NCBI RefSeq assembly: GCF_001424105.1
Contig: NZ_LMQH01000011.1
Coordinates: 1,616,248-1,680,247, forward strand
Reading direction: 5' to 3'
From: Chryseobacterium sp. Leaf394
GTDB lineage: Bacteria > Bacteroidota > Bacteroidia > Flavobacteriales > Weeksellaceae
DNA: 64,000 nt
The position numbers and the translations under genes are program-made. Shown here in pieces: positions 52,025 to 60,315 of this stretch. Each line of letters opens with the position of its first letter. Within the stretch, counting starts at the first letter, position 1. Under the pieces are notes generated by a model. That model was not told where the DNA came from and ran no database searches. It saw only the letters and a list, made by a program, of their open reading frames with translations.

Positions 52025-53101
52025 ATGAAATTCGAAAAGAAGTCTCTAAAGTTTTTAGAACAGTATCTTAACACTTCATCCCCTACCGGATATGAACACA
52101 AAGGCCAGGAAGTCTGGATGAATTACATCAAACCATATGTAGATAAAATTGAAGTCGATCACTACGGAACATGCTACGGCATTATAAATCCTGAAGCTGA
52201 ATTCAAAGTGGTAATTGAAGCCCATGCCGATGAAATATCATGGTATGTAAATTATATCACAGATGACGGATTAATTTACGTGATCAGAAACGGTGGTTCA
52301 GACCAAACGATAGCCCCCTCAAAAGTGGTTAGCATCCATGGTGAAAAAGGTATTGTAAAAGGAGTTTTTGGCTGGCCGGCAATTCACACAAGAAGCGCAA
52401 ACCAAAACGAACCAACTCCAAAAATTGAAAATATTTTTATCGACTGTGGTGCAATTTCAAAGGAGGAAGTTGAAGAGCTCGGAATTCACGTGGGCTGTAT
52501 GATCACTTACCCTGACGAGTTTTTTGAAATGAATGACCGTTATTTCGTTTGCCGGGCTTTAGATAACAGAATCGGTGGTTTTATGATTGCTGAAGTGGCA
52601 AGACTTTTAAAGGAAAATAAAAAAACAATTCCGTTCGGTTTGTATATCACCAACTCTGTACAGGAGGAAGTTGGACTTTATGGCGCTGACATGATTGCAG
52701 ATACCATCAAACCTAACATCGCCATTGTAACCGACGTCACCCATGATACCACGACCCCGATGATTGAAAAGAAAAAAGAAGGCGATCAGAAATGTGGTGA
52801 TGGACCGGTGGTGTTTTTTGCTCCAAGTGTACATCATAAAATAAGAGAACTGATTATTGATACCGCGAAGTCGAAAAACATTCCTTACCAAAGAGCTGCA
52901 GCCAGCCGTGCTACAGGAACCGATACGGATGCATTTGCTCATTCCAATGGCGGCGTACCGAGCGCATTAATTTCCCTGCCTCTACGCTACATGCACACCA
53001 CAGTGGAAATGGTTTCTAAAGAGGACGTTGGAAATGTAATTAAGCTGATCTATGAAACTCTGTTGGAAATCCAGCCGGAAATGAAACTGAAATATCACTA
53101 A
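52025..53101 (+). CDS. M42-family aminopeptidase
   Basis: 358 residues. The zinc ligands are in EAHADEISWYV, DNRIGGFM and QEEVGLYGAD, with SKVVSIHG earlier and a C-terminal PLRYMHTTVEMV. M42 aminopeptidases form dodecameric shells and cut peptides from the N-terminus in the cytoplasm. It is divergent from the DUF4294 gene and 64 bases before rpe. Confidence 0.9.
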   Translation: MKFEKKSLKFLEQYLNTSSPTGYEHKGQEVWMNYIKPYVDKIEVDHYGTCYGIINPEAEFKVVIEAHADEISWYVNYITDDGLIYVIRNGGSDQTIAPSKVVSIHGEKGIVKGVFGWPAIHTRSANQNEPTPKIENIFIDCGAISKEEVEELGIHVGCMITYPDEFFEMNDRYFVCRALDNRIGGFMIAEVARLLKENKKTIPFGLYITNSVQEEVGLYGADMIADTIKPNIAIVTDVTHDTTTPMIEKKKEGDQKCGDGPVVFFAPSVHHKIRELIIDTAKSKNIPYQRAAASRATGTDTDAFAHSNGGVPSALISLPLRYMHTTVEMVSKEDVGNVIKLIYETLLEIQPEMKLKYH

Positions 53102-53165
53102 AATAAAAGAGCCAGGTTAAAAAATCAAGGTAAAAGTAAAAGATAAAAGTAAATAGAAAGTAAAA

Positions 53166-53816
53166 ATGAAAACCAAACTTATCGCTCCTTCCCTCCTGTC
53201 TGCGGACTTTGGAAATCTTCAGCGGGACATCGAAATGCTCAACGATTCGCAAGCAGACTGGCTGCATGTAGATGTCATGGATGGCAGATTTGTACCAAAC
53301 ATTTCCTTCGGATTTCCGGTCATGAAAACAATTCAGAAGCATGCCAAAAAATTTGTGGATGTGCATTTAATGATTGTAGAGCCTGAAAAATATGTTGAAG
53401 AATTTATCAGTCATGGTGCAGACTTAGTTTCTGTTCATTACGAAGCCTGTACACATTTACACAGAACAATTCATCACATTCAAAGTTTAGGAGCCAAGGC
53501 TGGTGTAGTTTTAAATCCTTCAACACCGGTTTTAATGCTTGAAGACATTATTGCCGATGTAGATCTGGTTTTGTTAATGAGTGTAAACCCAGGTTTTGGC
53601 GGACAAAAATTTATTGAAAACACCTATAAAAAAATCGCTGAAACAAAAGATCTTATCCTGAGTAATAATTCTACAGCTTTGATTCAAATTGATGGTGGTG
53701 TGAATATCGACAATGCTTCAAAACTTTTTGATTCAGGTGCTGATGTTTTGGTTGCAGGAAATGCGGTTTTCTCAGCTGACAGTCCGGAAAGAATTATTGA
53801 ACTTTTGAAAGTTTAG
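53166..53816 (+). CDS. rpe: ribulose-phosphate 3-epimerase
   Basis: 216 residues, TIM barrel. IAPSLLSADFGNL at the start, DVMDGRFVPNISFG, VDVHLMIVEPEKYV, LLMSVNPGFGGQKF and QIDGGVNIDN are family signatures. It interconverts ribulose-5- and xylulose-5-phosphate in the pentose phosphate pathway. A perfect hairpin terminator follows. Confidence 0.96.
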   Translation: MKTKLIAPSLLSADFGNLQRDIEMLNDSQADWLHVDVMDGRFVPNISFGFPVMKTIQKHAKKFVDVHLMIVEPEKYVEEFISHGADLVSVHYEACTHLHRTIHHIQSLGAKAGVVLNPSTPVLMLEDIIADVDLVLLMSVNPGFGGQKFIENTYKKIAETKDLILSNNSTALIQIDGGVNIDNASKLFDSGADVLVAGNAVFSADSPERIIELLKV

Positions 53817-53842
53817 TCAAATCTTAAGTATAAATTATATAA

Positions 53843-53866
53843 AAAGGCTGCCAATTGGCAGCCTTT
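53843..53866 (+). terminator. terminator of rpe
   Basis: AAAGGCTGCC (53843-53852) pairs perfectly with GGCAGCCTTT (53857-53866) around AATT. Confidence 0.85.
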
Positions 53867-54051
53867 CTCATCTCTTGTAAAGAGAATTCTTGTGGTTACA
53901 GTTTAGTTTGCTTTAGTTTTTAATCATTGAAATAAACTTTCGTTTAATCCATTACAAATATCCTGAAACTTTCAGTACAAAACAATCCGTAAAAACACGG
54001 TATTTTTTCAGTTATACAGTTACTTAATTTATACCTGGAATTTAGACATAA

Positions 54052-54077
54052 AAAAATCCGGAAATATTCCCGGATTT
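54052..54077 (-). terminator. terminator of ndk
   Basis: AAATCCGG (54054-54061) pairs with CCGGATTT (54070-54077); the leftward RNA then runs into T residues. Confidence 0.8.
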
Positions 54078-54099
54078 ATATATTTTTTTAAAGCTCTTC

Positions 54100-54516
54100 T
54101 TAGAAAATTTCTCTTCCAGAAAAATGAAACTGAGCTTCAATAAGTGCATTTTCATCTGAATCTGAACCGTGTACTGCATTCTCGCCGATGCTTCTTGCAA
54201 ACATTTTTCTGATTGTACCTTCCGCAGCTTCTGCAGGGTTTGTAGAACCGATCAAAGTTCTGAAATCTTCTACAGCATTATCTTTTTCTAAAACCGCGGC
54301 AACGATAGGTCCTGAGCTCATAAACTCAACCAACTCACCGTAGAACGGTCTTTCAGAATGTACTTCATAGAATTTTTTTGCGTCAGCAACTGTAAGCTGA
54401 GTAAGCTTTAAAGCTTTAATTTTGAATCCTCCTTCAGAAATCTTTCCCAAAATTGCACCAATATGTCCGTCTGCAACTGCATCTGGCTTGATCATGGTGA
54501 ATGTAATGTTAGACAT
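54100..54516 (-). CDS. ndk: nucleoside diphosphate kinase
   Basis: 138 residues, the usual length. The phosphorylated histidine H116 is in NAVHGSDS, and the start [15 protein letters not shown] is typical. It makes NTPs from NDPs by phosphate transfer. A -7 promoter element lies just upstream and a terminator behind. Confidence 0.96.
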   Translation of the reverse strand: MSNITFTMIKPDAVADGHIGAILGKISEGGFKIKALKLTQLTVADAKKFYEVHSERPFYGELVEFMSSGPIVAAVLEKDNAVEDFRTLIGSTNPAEAAEGTIRKMFARSIGENAVHGSDSDENALIEAQFHFSGREIF

Positions 54517-54540
54517 AAATTTGTTTTTAAATTATTTGCA

Positions 54541-54548
54541 CAAAAATA
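54541..54548 (-). promoter_or_regulatory. -7 promoter element of ndk
   Basis: TATTTTTG on the minus strand fits TAnnTTTG and gives a leader of about 18 bases. Confidence 0.5.
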
Positions 54549-54604
54549 CGAAAAAAAATGAAAAATATGTTTTTAAGTTTTTTTTAACAATAAAATAACT
54601 TTTT

Positions 54605-54682
54605 TTAAGAAATTAGCCTCCAATCTTTGGCATAGTAATTGTTTATTACATTCCGATTCTCATGTTTAATTTGAGTTTTCAT
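54605..54682 (-). CDS. possible 25-residue small protein
   Basis: A short open frame on the minus strand from an ATG at 54680-54682 to a TAA at 54605-54607. Its product starts MKTQIKHENRN and ends DWRLIS: charged, with no membrane segment. No ribosome binding site is seen, but few genes here have one. The nested hairpin lies just upstream in this direction. It could be chance; the same stretch may be an RNA on the other strand. Confidence 0.25.
   Translation of the reverse strand: MKTQIKHENRNVINNYYAKDWRLIS
54628..54643 (+). promoter_or_regulatory. sigma-54-like promoter
   Basis: TGGCATAGTAATTGTT keeps the -24 GG and -12 G of the sigma-54 consensus at the exact ten-base spacing, although the -12 GC is GT. 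No ordinary gene lies downstream, only a short segment and a terminator. Confidence 0.4.
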
Positions 54683-54734
54683 GGTTATTAGTTTTTACCC
54701 AGCTTCGGCTGGGTTTTTTATTTGCACTAATAAC
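54653..54734 (+). ncRNA. candidate small RNA ending in a nested hairpin
   Basis: From the sigma-54-like promoter, RNA would start near 54653 and end in a strong terminator: ACCCAGC (54697-54703) pairs with GCTGGGT (54708-54714) around TTCG, a C(UUCG)G tetraloop, then a T run. An outer perfect inverted repeat, GTTATTAGT (54684-54692) and ACTAATAAC (54726-54734), brackets it. A nine-codon frame (MFNLSFHGY) at 54662-54691 lies inside. The rest of the 316-base gap between ndk and rsgA holds nothing else I can support. Confidence 0.4.
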
Positions 54735-54832
54735 GGCTTTTTCTTATCAAATCAGCAATTATAATAATTCTTACAAATCATCTTTCAAATATTCTTTTAG
54801 AAACATTGAGTAACCAATAATTTCATATCTTT

Positions 54833-55765
54833 TTAGAAGCTGTTTGCTTCTTCTTCAGCGGCCTCTTCCATCAATTTGATGTAGTTAGAATATCGGGAAT
54901 GCTGTATCTTTCCTGTTTCCAACGATTGCAGAACAGCACATTTTGGTTCGTTTACATGAAGACAGTTGTGAAACTTACACTCTTCTCTCTTTTTAAAAAT
55001 TTCTGGGAAGTAATGTTGAATTTCTTCTTTCTGCACATCAATCATCGCAAACTCGCGGACGCCTGGTGTATCAATCACATTTCCTCCAAAATGCCAGAAG
55101 TGCATCTGTGCAAAAGTTGTCGTATGTTTTCCTTTGAGGTGGGTGTCTGAAATTTCTGAGGTTTTTAAATTTAAATCAGGCTGCAAAGCATTTACAAGTG
55201 TAGACTTTCCACAACCGGAGTGCCCGAAAAATACCGAGGTTTTATCTTTAAGCAAATTCTGCAAGTCGTCTATATTTAATTTAGAATAGGAAGAAATCTC
55301 CAGACTTTCATAGCCAATTTCGTTATACAGAAACTCAATATCTTTTACATCTTCTACTTCTTCTTCATTCAAAACATCCATTTTATTGAAGAGAATCAGT
55401 GGCGTAATATTATAAGCCTCACAGCATGCGAGAAAGCGATCGAGAAAACCAAGAGAAGTTTCAGGATGTTTTAAAGTGAAAATAAAGCATGCAATGTCGA
55501 TATTGGAAGCAATAATGTGAGCCTCCTTTGACAAATTGACAGATTTTCTGATTAGATAATTGTTTCGCGGCTCTATTTTCGTAATCCATGCTACGTCATC
55601 CTGCTCCAGCTGAAATTCTACAAAATCGCCCACAGCCAACGGATTGGTAAGCCTGGTTTTGATCAGCTTAAATTTTCCCCGTATTCTTGCTTCGAAGATT
55701 CTGTCGGTATCCAGCTCCAAAACCTGATACCAGCTTCCTGTGGATTTGATGATTTTTCCTTTCAT
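54833..55765 (-). CDS. rsgA: ribosome small-subunit-dependent GTPase RsgA
   Basis: 310 residues with an N-terminal OB fold (1-70) and a circularly permuted GTPase: the NKMD (G4) block comes before the P loop GHSGCGKST and DTPGVREF (G3). A C-terminal zinc knuckle shows CKFHNCLHVNEPKC. It assists 30S subunit maturation. It follows the DAHP synthase gene on the same strand, with a long hairpin between. Confidence 0.94.
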   Translation of the reverse strand: MKGKIIKSTGSWYQVLELDTDRIFEARIRGKFKLIKTRLTNPLAVGDFVEFQLEQDDVAWITKIEPRNNYLIRKSVNLSKEAHIIASNIDIACFIFTLKHPETSLGFLDRFLACCEAYNITPLILFNKMDVLNEEEVEDVKDIEFLYNEIGYESLEISSYSKLNIDDLQNLLKDKTSVFFGHSGCGKSTLVNALQPDLNLKTSEISDTHLKGKHTTTFAQMHFWHFGGNVIDTPGVREFAMIDVQKEEIQHYFPEIFKKREECKFHNCLHVNEPKCAVLQSLETGKIQHSRYSNYIKLMEEAAEEEANSF

Positions 55766-55796
55766 TTTTTATATTGATGCAAAGATAAATAATTAA

Positions 55797-55841
55797 GGCC
55801 TGAAAAAGCAGAACATTTTTCACCTTCTGCCTTTTCAGACC
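55797..55841 (-). terminator. long hairpin between DAHP synthase and rsgA
   Basis: GGCCTGAAAAAGCAGAA (55797-55813) pairs with TTCTGCCTTTTCAGACC (55825-55841), 17 pairs with two G-T. It lies after the DAHP synthase stop and before the rsgA start, followed by T-rich sequence in the leftward direction; terminator or partial read-through control of rsgA. Confidence 0.65.
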
Positions 55842-55871
55842 TAACTGAAAGTATTTTTACAATTTTAAAAA

Positions 55872-56951
55872 CTATCTGTTAATCATAACTTTGTTTTGCA
55901 CCTCAATTGATTCTTCATGAACAGTCTTGAAAATTTTCTCAATAAACTCCGGAGACATACCGGTCTCAGTTGCCTTTTGAGTAGCATAATCTGTAATTTC
56001 TTTCCATCTTGCCGGCTGAAAAATGGCAATATCATTTTCCTTTTTAAGTTTACCTATTTTCTCAGAAATTTTCATTCTTTGTGAAAGCATTTCAATGATC
56101 TGAAAATCAAGGTCAGAGATCAATGTTCTGTTTCTTCCCATTTCACCTTCAAAACCAGCAAAATCAGAATTTCTGACTTTCAGATTTGAGATTAAATCTG
56201 CTAAAACTTCCGGTGTAATCTGTTGCGCAGCATCACTCCAGGCTTCATCAGGATTGCTGTGTGTTTCGATAATGGCTCCCTGATAACCAACGTTCAGCGC
56301 TTCCTGAGTGATATCTGCCAAGCCGGTTCTGTTTCCGCAGATGTGGGAAGGATCAATGAGCATCGGGATATTAGGATACTGACTTTTAAAATCCAGGGCA
56401 ATCTGCCAGTTGGGATTGTTTCGGTATTTTGTTTTTTGGTATGTGGAAAATCCACGGTGAATAACGCCAAGATTTTTTATATCCTGTCCTAAAAGCCTTT
56501 CCAATGCGCCAATCCATAATGCCAGATCAGGATTCACGGGATTCTTAACCAGAACCGTTTTTTCTGTGCCTTTCAATGCTTCGGCAATTTCCTGAACAGT
56601 GAAAGGATTAACGGTAGAACGCGCTCCAATCCACAGAATATCTACATCAGCTTCTAAAGCAGCAGCCACGTGATGAGCGTTGGCAACTTCTGTGGCAGTT
56701 TTAAAACCATATTCTTCCTTTACTTTTTTTAACCAGTTGAGACCGATGACGCCAACTCCTTCAAAACCATTTGGTTTGGTTCTCGGTTTCCAGATACCGG
56801 CTCTGAAAATGGGAACATTTACATTCGTTTCTCTGATGCGTTTCGCAGTTTCAAGCATTTGGGCTTCACTTTCTGCGCTGCAGGGACCGGCAATCATCAA
56901 TGGCTGAGAAAGATCTTCAACCCAACTGCTGTTTATTTCTTTTAATGTCAT
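55872..56951 (-). CDS. bifunctional DAHP synthase / chorismate mutase
   Basis: 359 residues: a DAHP synthase of the KDO8P-synthase-like type (about 1-260, PLMIAGPCSAESEAQ, FRAGIWKPRT, HRGFSTY, LIDPSHICGNRTG) followed by a chorismate mutase domain (about 270-355, NRTLISDLDFQIIEMLSQRM). The fusion joins the first step of aromatic amino acid synthesis to the step after chorismate, typical of Bacteroidota. It may be feedback-inhibited through the mutase part. Confidence 0.93.
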   Translation of the reverse strand: MTLKEINSSWVEDLSQPLMIAGPCSAESEAQMLETAKRIRETNVNVPIFRAGIWKPRTKPNGFEGVGVIGLNWLKKVKEEYGFKTATEVANAHHVAAALEADVDILWIGARSTVNPFTVQEIAEALKGTEKTVLVKNPVNPDLALWIGALERLLGQDIKNLGVIHRGFSTYQKTKYRNNPNWQIALDFKSQYPNIPMLIDPSHICGNRTGLADITQEALNVGYQGAIIETHSNPDEAWSDAAQQITPEVLADLISNLKVRNSDFAGFEGEMGRNRTLISDLDFQIIEMLSQRMKISEKIGKLKKENDIAIFQPARWKEITDYATQKATETGMSPEFIEKIFKTVHEESIEVQNKVMINR

Positions 56952-57044
56952 ATTTATTTTATTTTAAAATCAGGGATATATTTAAACTATAAAGCACTTT
57001 ATAATTCTTTTCGAAATTGCCGTTAAAAAATATTTAAGGAAATT

Positions 57045-57067
57045 GAAACTCAACAAAAAAGAGTTTC
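57045..57067 (-). terminator. hairpin after the 47-residue gene
   Basis: GAAACTC (57045-57051) pairs with GAGTTTC (57061-57067). It lies 22 bases after the stop of the small gene and before T-rich sequence, so it may end that transcript. Confidence 0.5.
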
Positions 57068-57088
57068 CGTTTTAGAAAAGAAATTTAA

Positions 57089-57232
57089 TTATCTGCACCA
57101 ATAATATCGGTAGCCAATACCTAAATTTCTGTAATAATTTGAAGAAAAACCAAAATAACCGCTGAAAGATTCAGCAGTCTGACACTCAGATGATGAGTTA
57201 GATAACATTGATGTATTCAGAAATTTTTTCAT
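57089..57232 (-). CDS. 47-residue small protein of unknown function
   Basis: An open frame from ATG at 57230-57232 to TAA at 57089-57091 in an otherwise empty 379-base gap between DAHP synthase and dnaX. It starts MKKFLNTSMLSNSSSE, then becomes rich in Tyr, Phe and Gly, and ends YYWCR; it has two cysteines (17 and 46) that could pair. No hydrophobic signal segment and no double-Gly leader is seen. A hairpin follows the stop. The sequence resembles a small secreted or modified peptide, but I recognise no family. Confidence 0.45.
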   Translation of the reverse strand: MKKFLNTSMLSNSSSECQTAESFSGYFGFSSNYYRNLGIGYRYYWCR

Positions 57233-57330
57233 TTAAAATTTACCAATACCTGTTAATCAGTTGATTATATTGATTTACATATTGTATTTTGCTGTAGTAA
57301 AGCAAAATTTACCTGACAAATATATAAAAT

Positions 57331-59030
57331 TTATGTCAAATCAAACTTCATTAAATCATCAAGATCTTTCAGAAGAGGATTTTTCTCCATAAATTTTTCG
57401 TAGATCTTTCTTTTCGTAAGAACTTCTACTTTAAGATTTTCAAAATCTCTTTTGTACTCGATTTCGATAGAAAAATTGTGAACCTTTGTTTTAAAATGAT
57501 TGAAAAACTCACCACTTATTTTATCAAATTCCGTTTTTGCCGAATCTGAAGGATACAGAACTTCAATTATATTTTCATCCTTCTTATTAAGTTTAAAACC
57601 TTTTATTGCATTGAAGACAAAGACATTCTTATTCTGAAGCTGTTTTAAAAGTAAATTCCATTCAGCCTGAAGATCGGTTTCGGTAAAATGATTTTTTGGT
57701 AAATCTTCATTTTTTGTGATGACAACTTCTTCCTTCTCAACAGTTTCAGTTTTGTTCATAAATGAAGAAATACTCAAACCACCTGTTGAAGTAGGCCTTG
57801 ACAGTGGCTTGGCCACTTTTTTAGGAACATAGGTTTCCTCTGAAGAAATCTTTACTTCAGGAACTTTTGTCGTTTCTGTCTCAGTTTTTTTTTCCGGAAC
57901 CGGTCTTTTTATTTCCTGTTTTTCATCAAGAAACGGAGCCAGTATTAAGAACTTTTTTTTTTAAGAACATCCGCTCCACCGGTAAGTGAAGACAGTTGCA
58001 TCAGGGCGATTTCTACCGTAAGCCTCGGATTTTTTGAATTTTTGTAATTGATATCTGCATGATTACAAATTTCAATTCCATCAATCAGCAATTGCGGGCT
58101 CCAGATTTTAGCCTGTTCTGCAAATTTGGCTTTGGTTTGTTCTCCAACTTCAATGAGATCAATGGTAGAAGCATTTTGAGCCATCATCAAGTCCCTGAAA
58201 TGATTTCCAAGACCTGCGATAAATGTATGAGAATCAAATCCACGCTTTACAATTTCATTGAAAGAGGAAAGTACTGCCGGAATATTGTTTTCTCTGGCCA
58301 GATCAACAATATTCAGATACTGATCGTAGTCTAAAATATTAAGTACTTCGGCCGCTTTTGCCAAAGTAATATTCTTGTGTGAAAATGTAGAAAGTCTGTC
58401 GAAAATAGAAAGTGCATCTCTAAGAGCACCGTCTGCTTTCTGAGCTATCAGATAAAGCGCATCATCTTCGTACTGAATAGATTCTTTTGCTGCAATTGTT
58501 CGCAAATGCTCCTGAATATCCAGAATTGTGATTCTTTTGAAATCATAAATCTGGCATCTCGAAAGAATTGTGGGAATGATTTTATGTTTTTCTGTAGTTG
58601 CTAAAATAAAAATGGCGTGTGCAGGCGGCTCCTCCAGCGTTTTCAGAAACGCATTAAAAGCTGCTGAAGACAGCATGTGAACCTCATCAATAATGTAAAC
58701 CTTGTATTTGCCAACCTGTGGTGCATACCTTACCTGATCTATCAGTTCACGAATATCGTCTACAGAGTTATTGGAAGCGGCATCAAGCTCATAAATATTA
58801 TAAGCAAAACCGTCCTCAGAAACAGATCCGTCTTTTTCATTGATTTTGCGGGCAAGAATTCTGGCACAGGTAGTTTTACCCACACCTCTTGGCCCACAAA
58901 ACAACAAAGCCTGAGCAAGCTGATTTTCTTCAATAGCATGTTCCAGAGTATCCGTAATGTGAGACTGCCCTACTACAGTGTCAAACTGCTGTGGGCGGTA
59001 TTTTCTTGCAGATACTATAAAATTTTCCAT
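57331..59030 (-). CDS. dnaX: DNA polymerase III gamma/tau subunit, split by a likely programmed frameshift
   Basis: The zero frame (57945-59030) gives 361 residues: an AAA+ clamp-loader with Walker A GPRGVGKTT (about 45-53), IIDEVHMLS, SRC and a helical tail ending LKKKSS. At a run of ten A in the RNA (57953-57962) a -1 shift, or one extra A by transcript slippage, joins a continuous frame through a Pro/Glu/Lys-rich linker to a C-terminal domain ending DLMKFDLT at 57331, giving about 566 residues. Zero frame would give gamma and shifted frame tau. No zinc-finger cysteines follow Walker A. Confidence 0.9.
57953..57962 (-). promoter_or_regulatory. slippery run of ten A in dnaX
   Basis: In the RNA the codons read CTT AAA AAA AAA AGT TCT TAA in frame zero. 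One backward slip reads on as AAG TTC TTA. A GGTGGAG stretch (57974-57980), resembling a Shine-Dalgarno site, lies 11 bases upstream, much as in the E. coli dnaX signal. Confidence 0.7.
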
Positions 59031-59034
59031 TGCC

Positions 59035-59042
59035 CAAAAGTA
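59035..59042 (-). promoter_or_regulatory. -7 promoter element of dnaX
   Basis: TACTTTTG on the minus strand fits TAnnTTTG and lies five bases before the ATG, so the dnaX mRNA may be leaderless. Confidence 0.45.
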
Positions 59043-59117
59043 AGAATAATTGTTTTAATCTAAAAATATAATATCTCAGATTTATAAACAAAAAAGTAAA
59101 TCTTCATTACTGAAGAT

Positions 59118-59756
59118 TTACTTTTTTCCTGCTTTTTTAGAATAGGCGTAATCAACCATTTCTTCAATAGCACCTTCAATTTCTTTTCTTCCGCTTTCAG
59201 ATTTTAAATCGATTCCGCAGAAGGTAGACCCGTTGTAGGCTGTATAAAGATTTAAGTGATAGATCCCTGCAATCATCAGAGCTGTCATTGCACGGTATCT
59301 TGTAGCATCGTCACCAAAATGTGGATCTGTAATATTTTTGAACAATTCTTCGCCGATAACTTCTCTTTCGTCCATTACCTTTTTAAGTACCGATCTTCCT
59401 TCAGAAAGTTCCCAAACCAAAATCTTCTGAAGCTCTTTGTTCTTTTTAAGATTTTCAAACTGGTTTATCATTGCCATTTTAGACAATGTCTGACCTCCGT
59501 CTGCGAGATCTACATCATTTTCTCCGCTGAAATTACTCCAGTAATCCTGAGATTTGATGTATTCATCGATCAGTTTGTCTGTGCTTCCAAAATATTCATA
59601 GATAAGTTTCTTATCGTATCCTGCAACTGCAGCGATTTTACTTACCATTAAACCTGAATAACCTTTGGTTTTTAAAATTTTTCCTACAGCTCCGAGGAGC
59701 TTTTGTTTGGTCTTTTCCTTATCACGGATCGGACCCTGTACTACTTTTCTTGGCAT
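59118..59756 (-). CDS. TetR/AcrR-family transcriptional regulator
   Basis: 212 residues with an N-terminal helix-turn-helix (about 15-60, KIAAVAGYDKKLIYEYFGSTDKL) and a helical ligand-binding domain. The N-terminal start MPRKVVQGPIRDKEKTKQKL and the Lys-rich end fit the family. It lies upstream of dnaX on the same strand, 559 bases from the divergent carotenoid operon; either could be a target but nothing proves it. Confidence 0.88.
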   Translation of the reverse strand: MPRKVVQGPIRDKEKTKQKLLGAVGKILKTKGYSGLMVSKIAAVAGYDKKLIYEYFGSTDKLIDEYIKSQDYWSNFSGENDVDLADGGQTLSKMAMINQFENLKKNKELQKILVWELSEGRSVLKKVMDEREVIGEELFKNITDPHFGDDATRYRAMTALMIAGIYHLNLYTAYNGSTFCGIDLKSESGRKEIEGAIEEMVDYAYSKKAGKK

Positions 59757-60315
59757 TTTTGTTTATTATTTATGCGATGTGCATTTTTTTCTGTTCATTA
59801 AAGATACGACTTATCATATCATTCAGTTTGCTGCATTCCTAGCATAATAATTTTAAATTCTGTACTTGTGTTCTTTTGAATAAATAACCTTTTCTCTTCG
59901 TGTTTTAATTTCAAAAAATAAATGTTAAAAATCAAATCTGACTGAACTAAATATCAAACAGCAGTTTAGTATTTTTCTGATCATAATTGTATTCTGTTCC
60001 GTTAAAGAAATTTGAAATTACCAATTAAAAATAATCCTCCTTCGATAAGTACATCAATTAAATTATATTTTTTGTTTTAAAAAACTAATTAAATATTGTG
60101 AGGTTTGGTTTAGTGCTCTATTCAAAATCTGTTCCAAGTTATCATAAGAAACAGTAAATAGCATGTGGTAAAGATATAAAATTCTTCAATGCGTGATCAC
60201 TTATTTCAGTAAATTTTAAAGATATACCACATTTTTCTTCCAAACTACCCACCAATAAATGATTTTGGCAGAAATATTGAAGTTGTAAAAACACCGGAAA
60301 TCTCAAAAATTAATT
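59757..60315. other. intergenic stretch before the carotenoid operon
   Basis: AT-rich, no intact gene. It holds ATGTGGTA (60163-60170) with an exact inverted copy TACCACAT (60225-60232), and TAAAGATATA occurs twice, at 60169-60178 and 60217-60226. These could mark a regulator site upstream of crtI. No TAnnTTTG element stands out near crtI. Confidence 0.4.

Noticed and set aside
60063..60312. Two adjoining minus-strand frames (ending at 60142 and 60063) that look like one helical protein broken by a frameshift.
   Set aside because: AT-rich DNA gives such frames by chance, no family is recognisable, and the upper part overlaps the region just before crtI.
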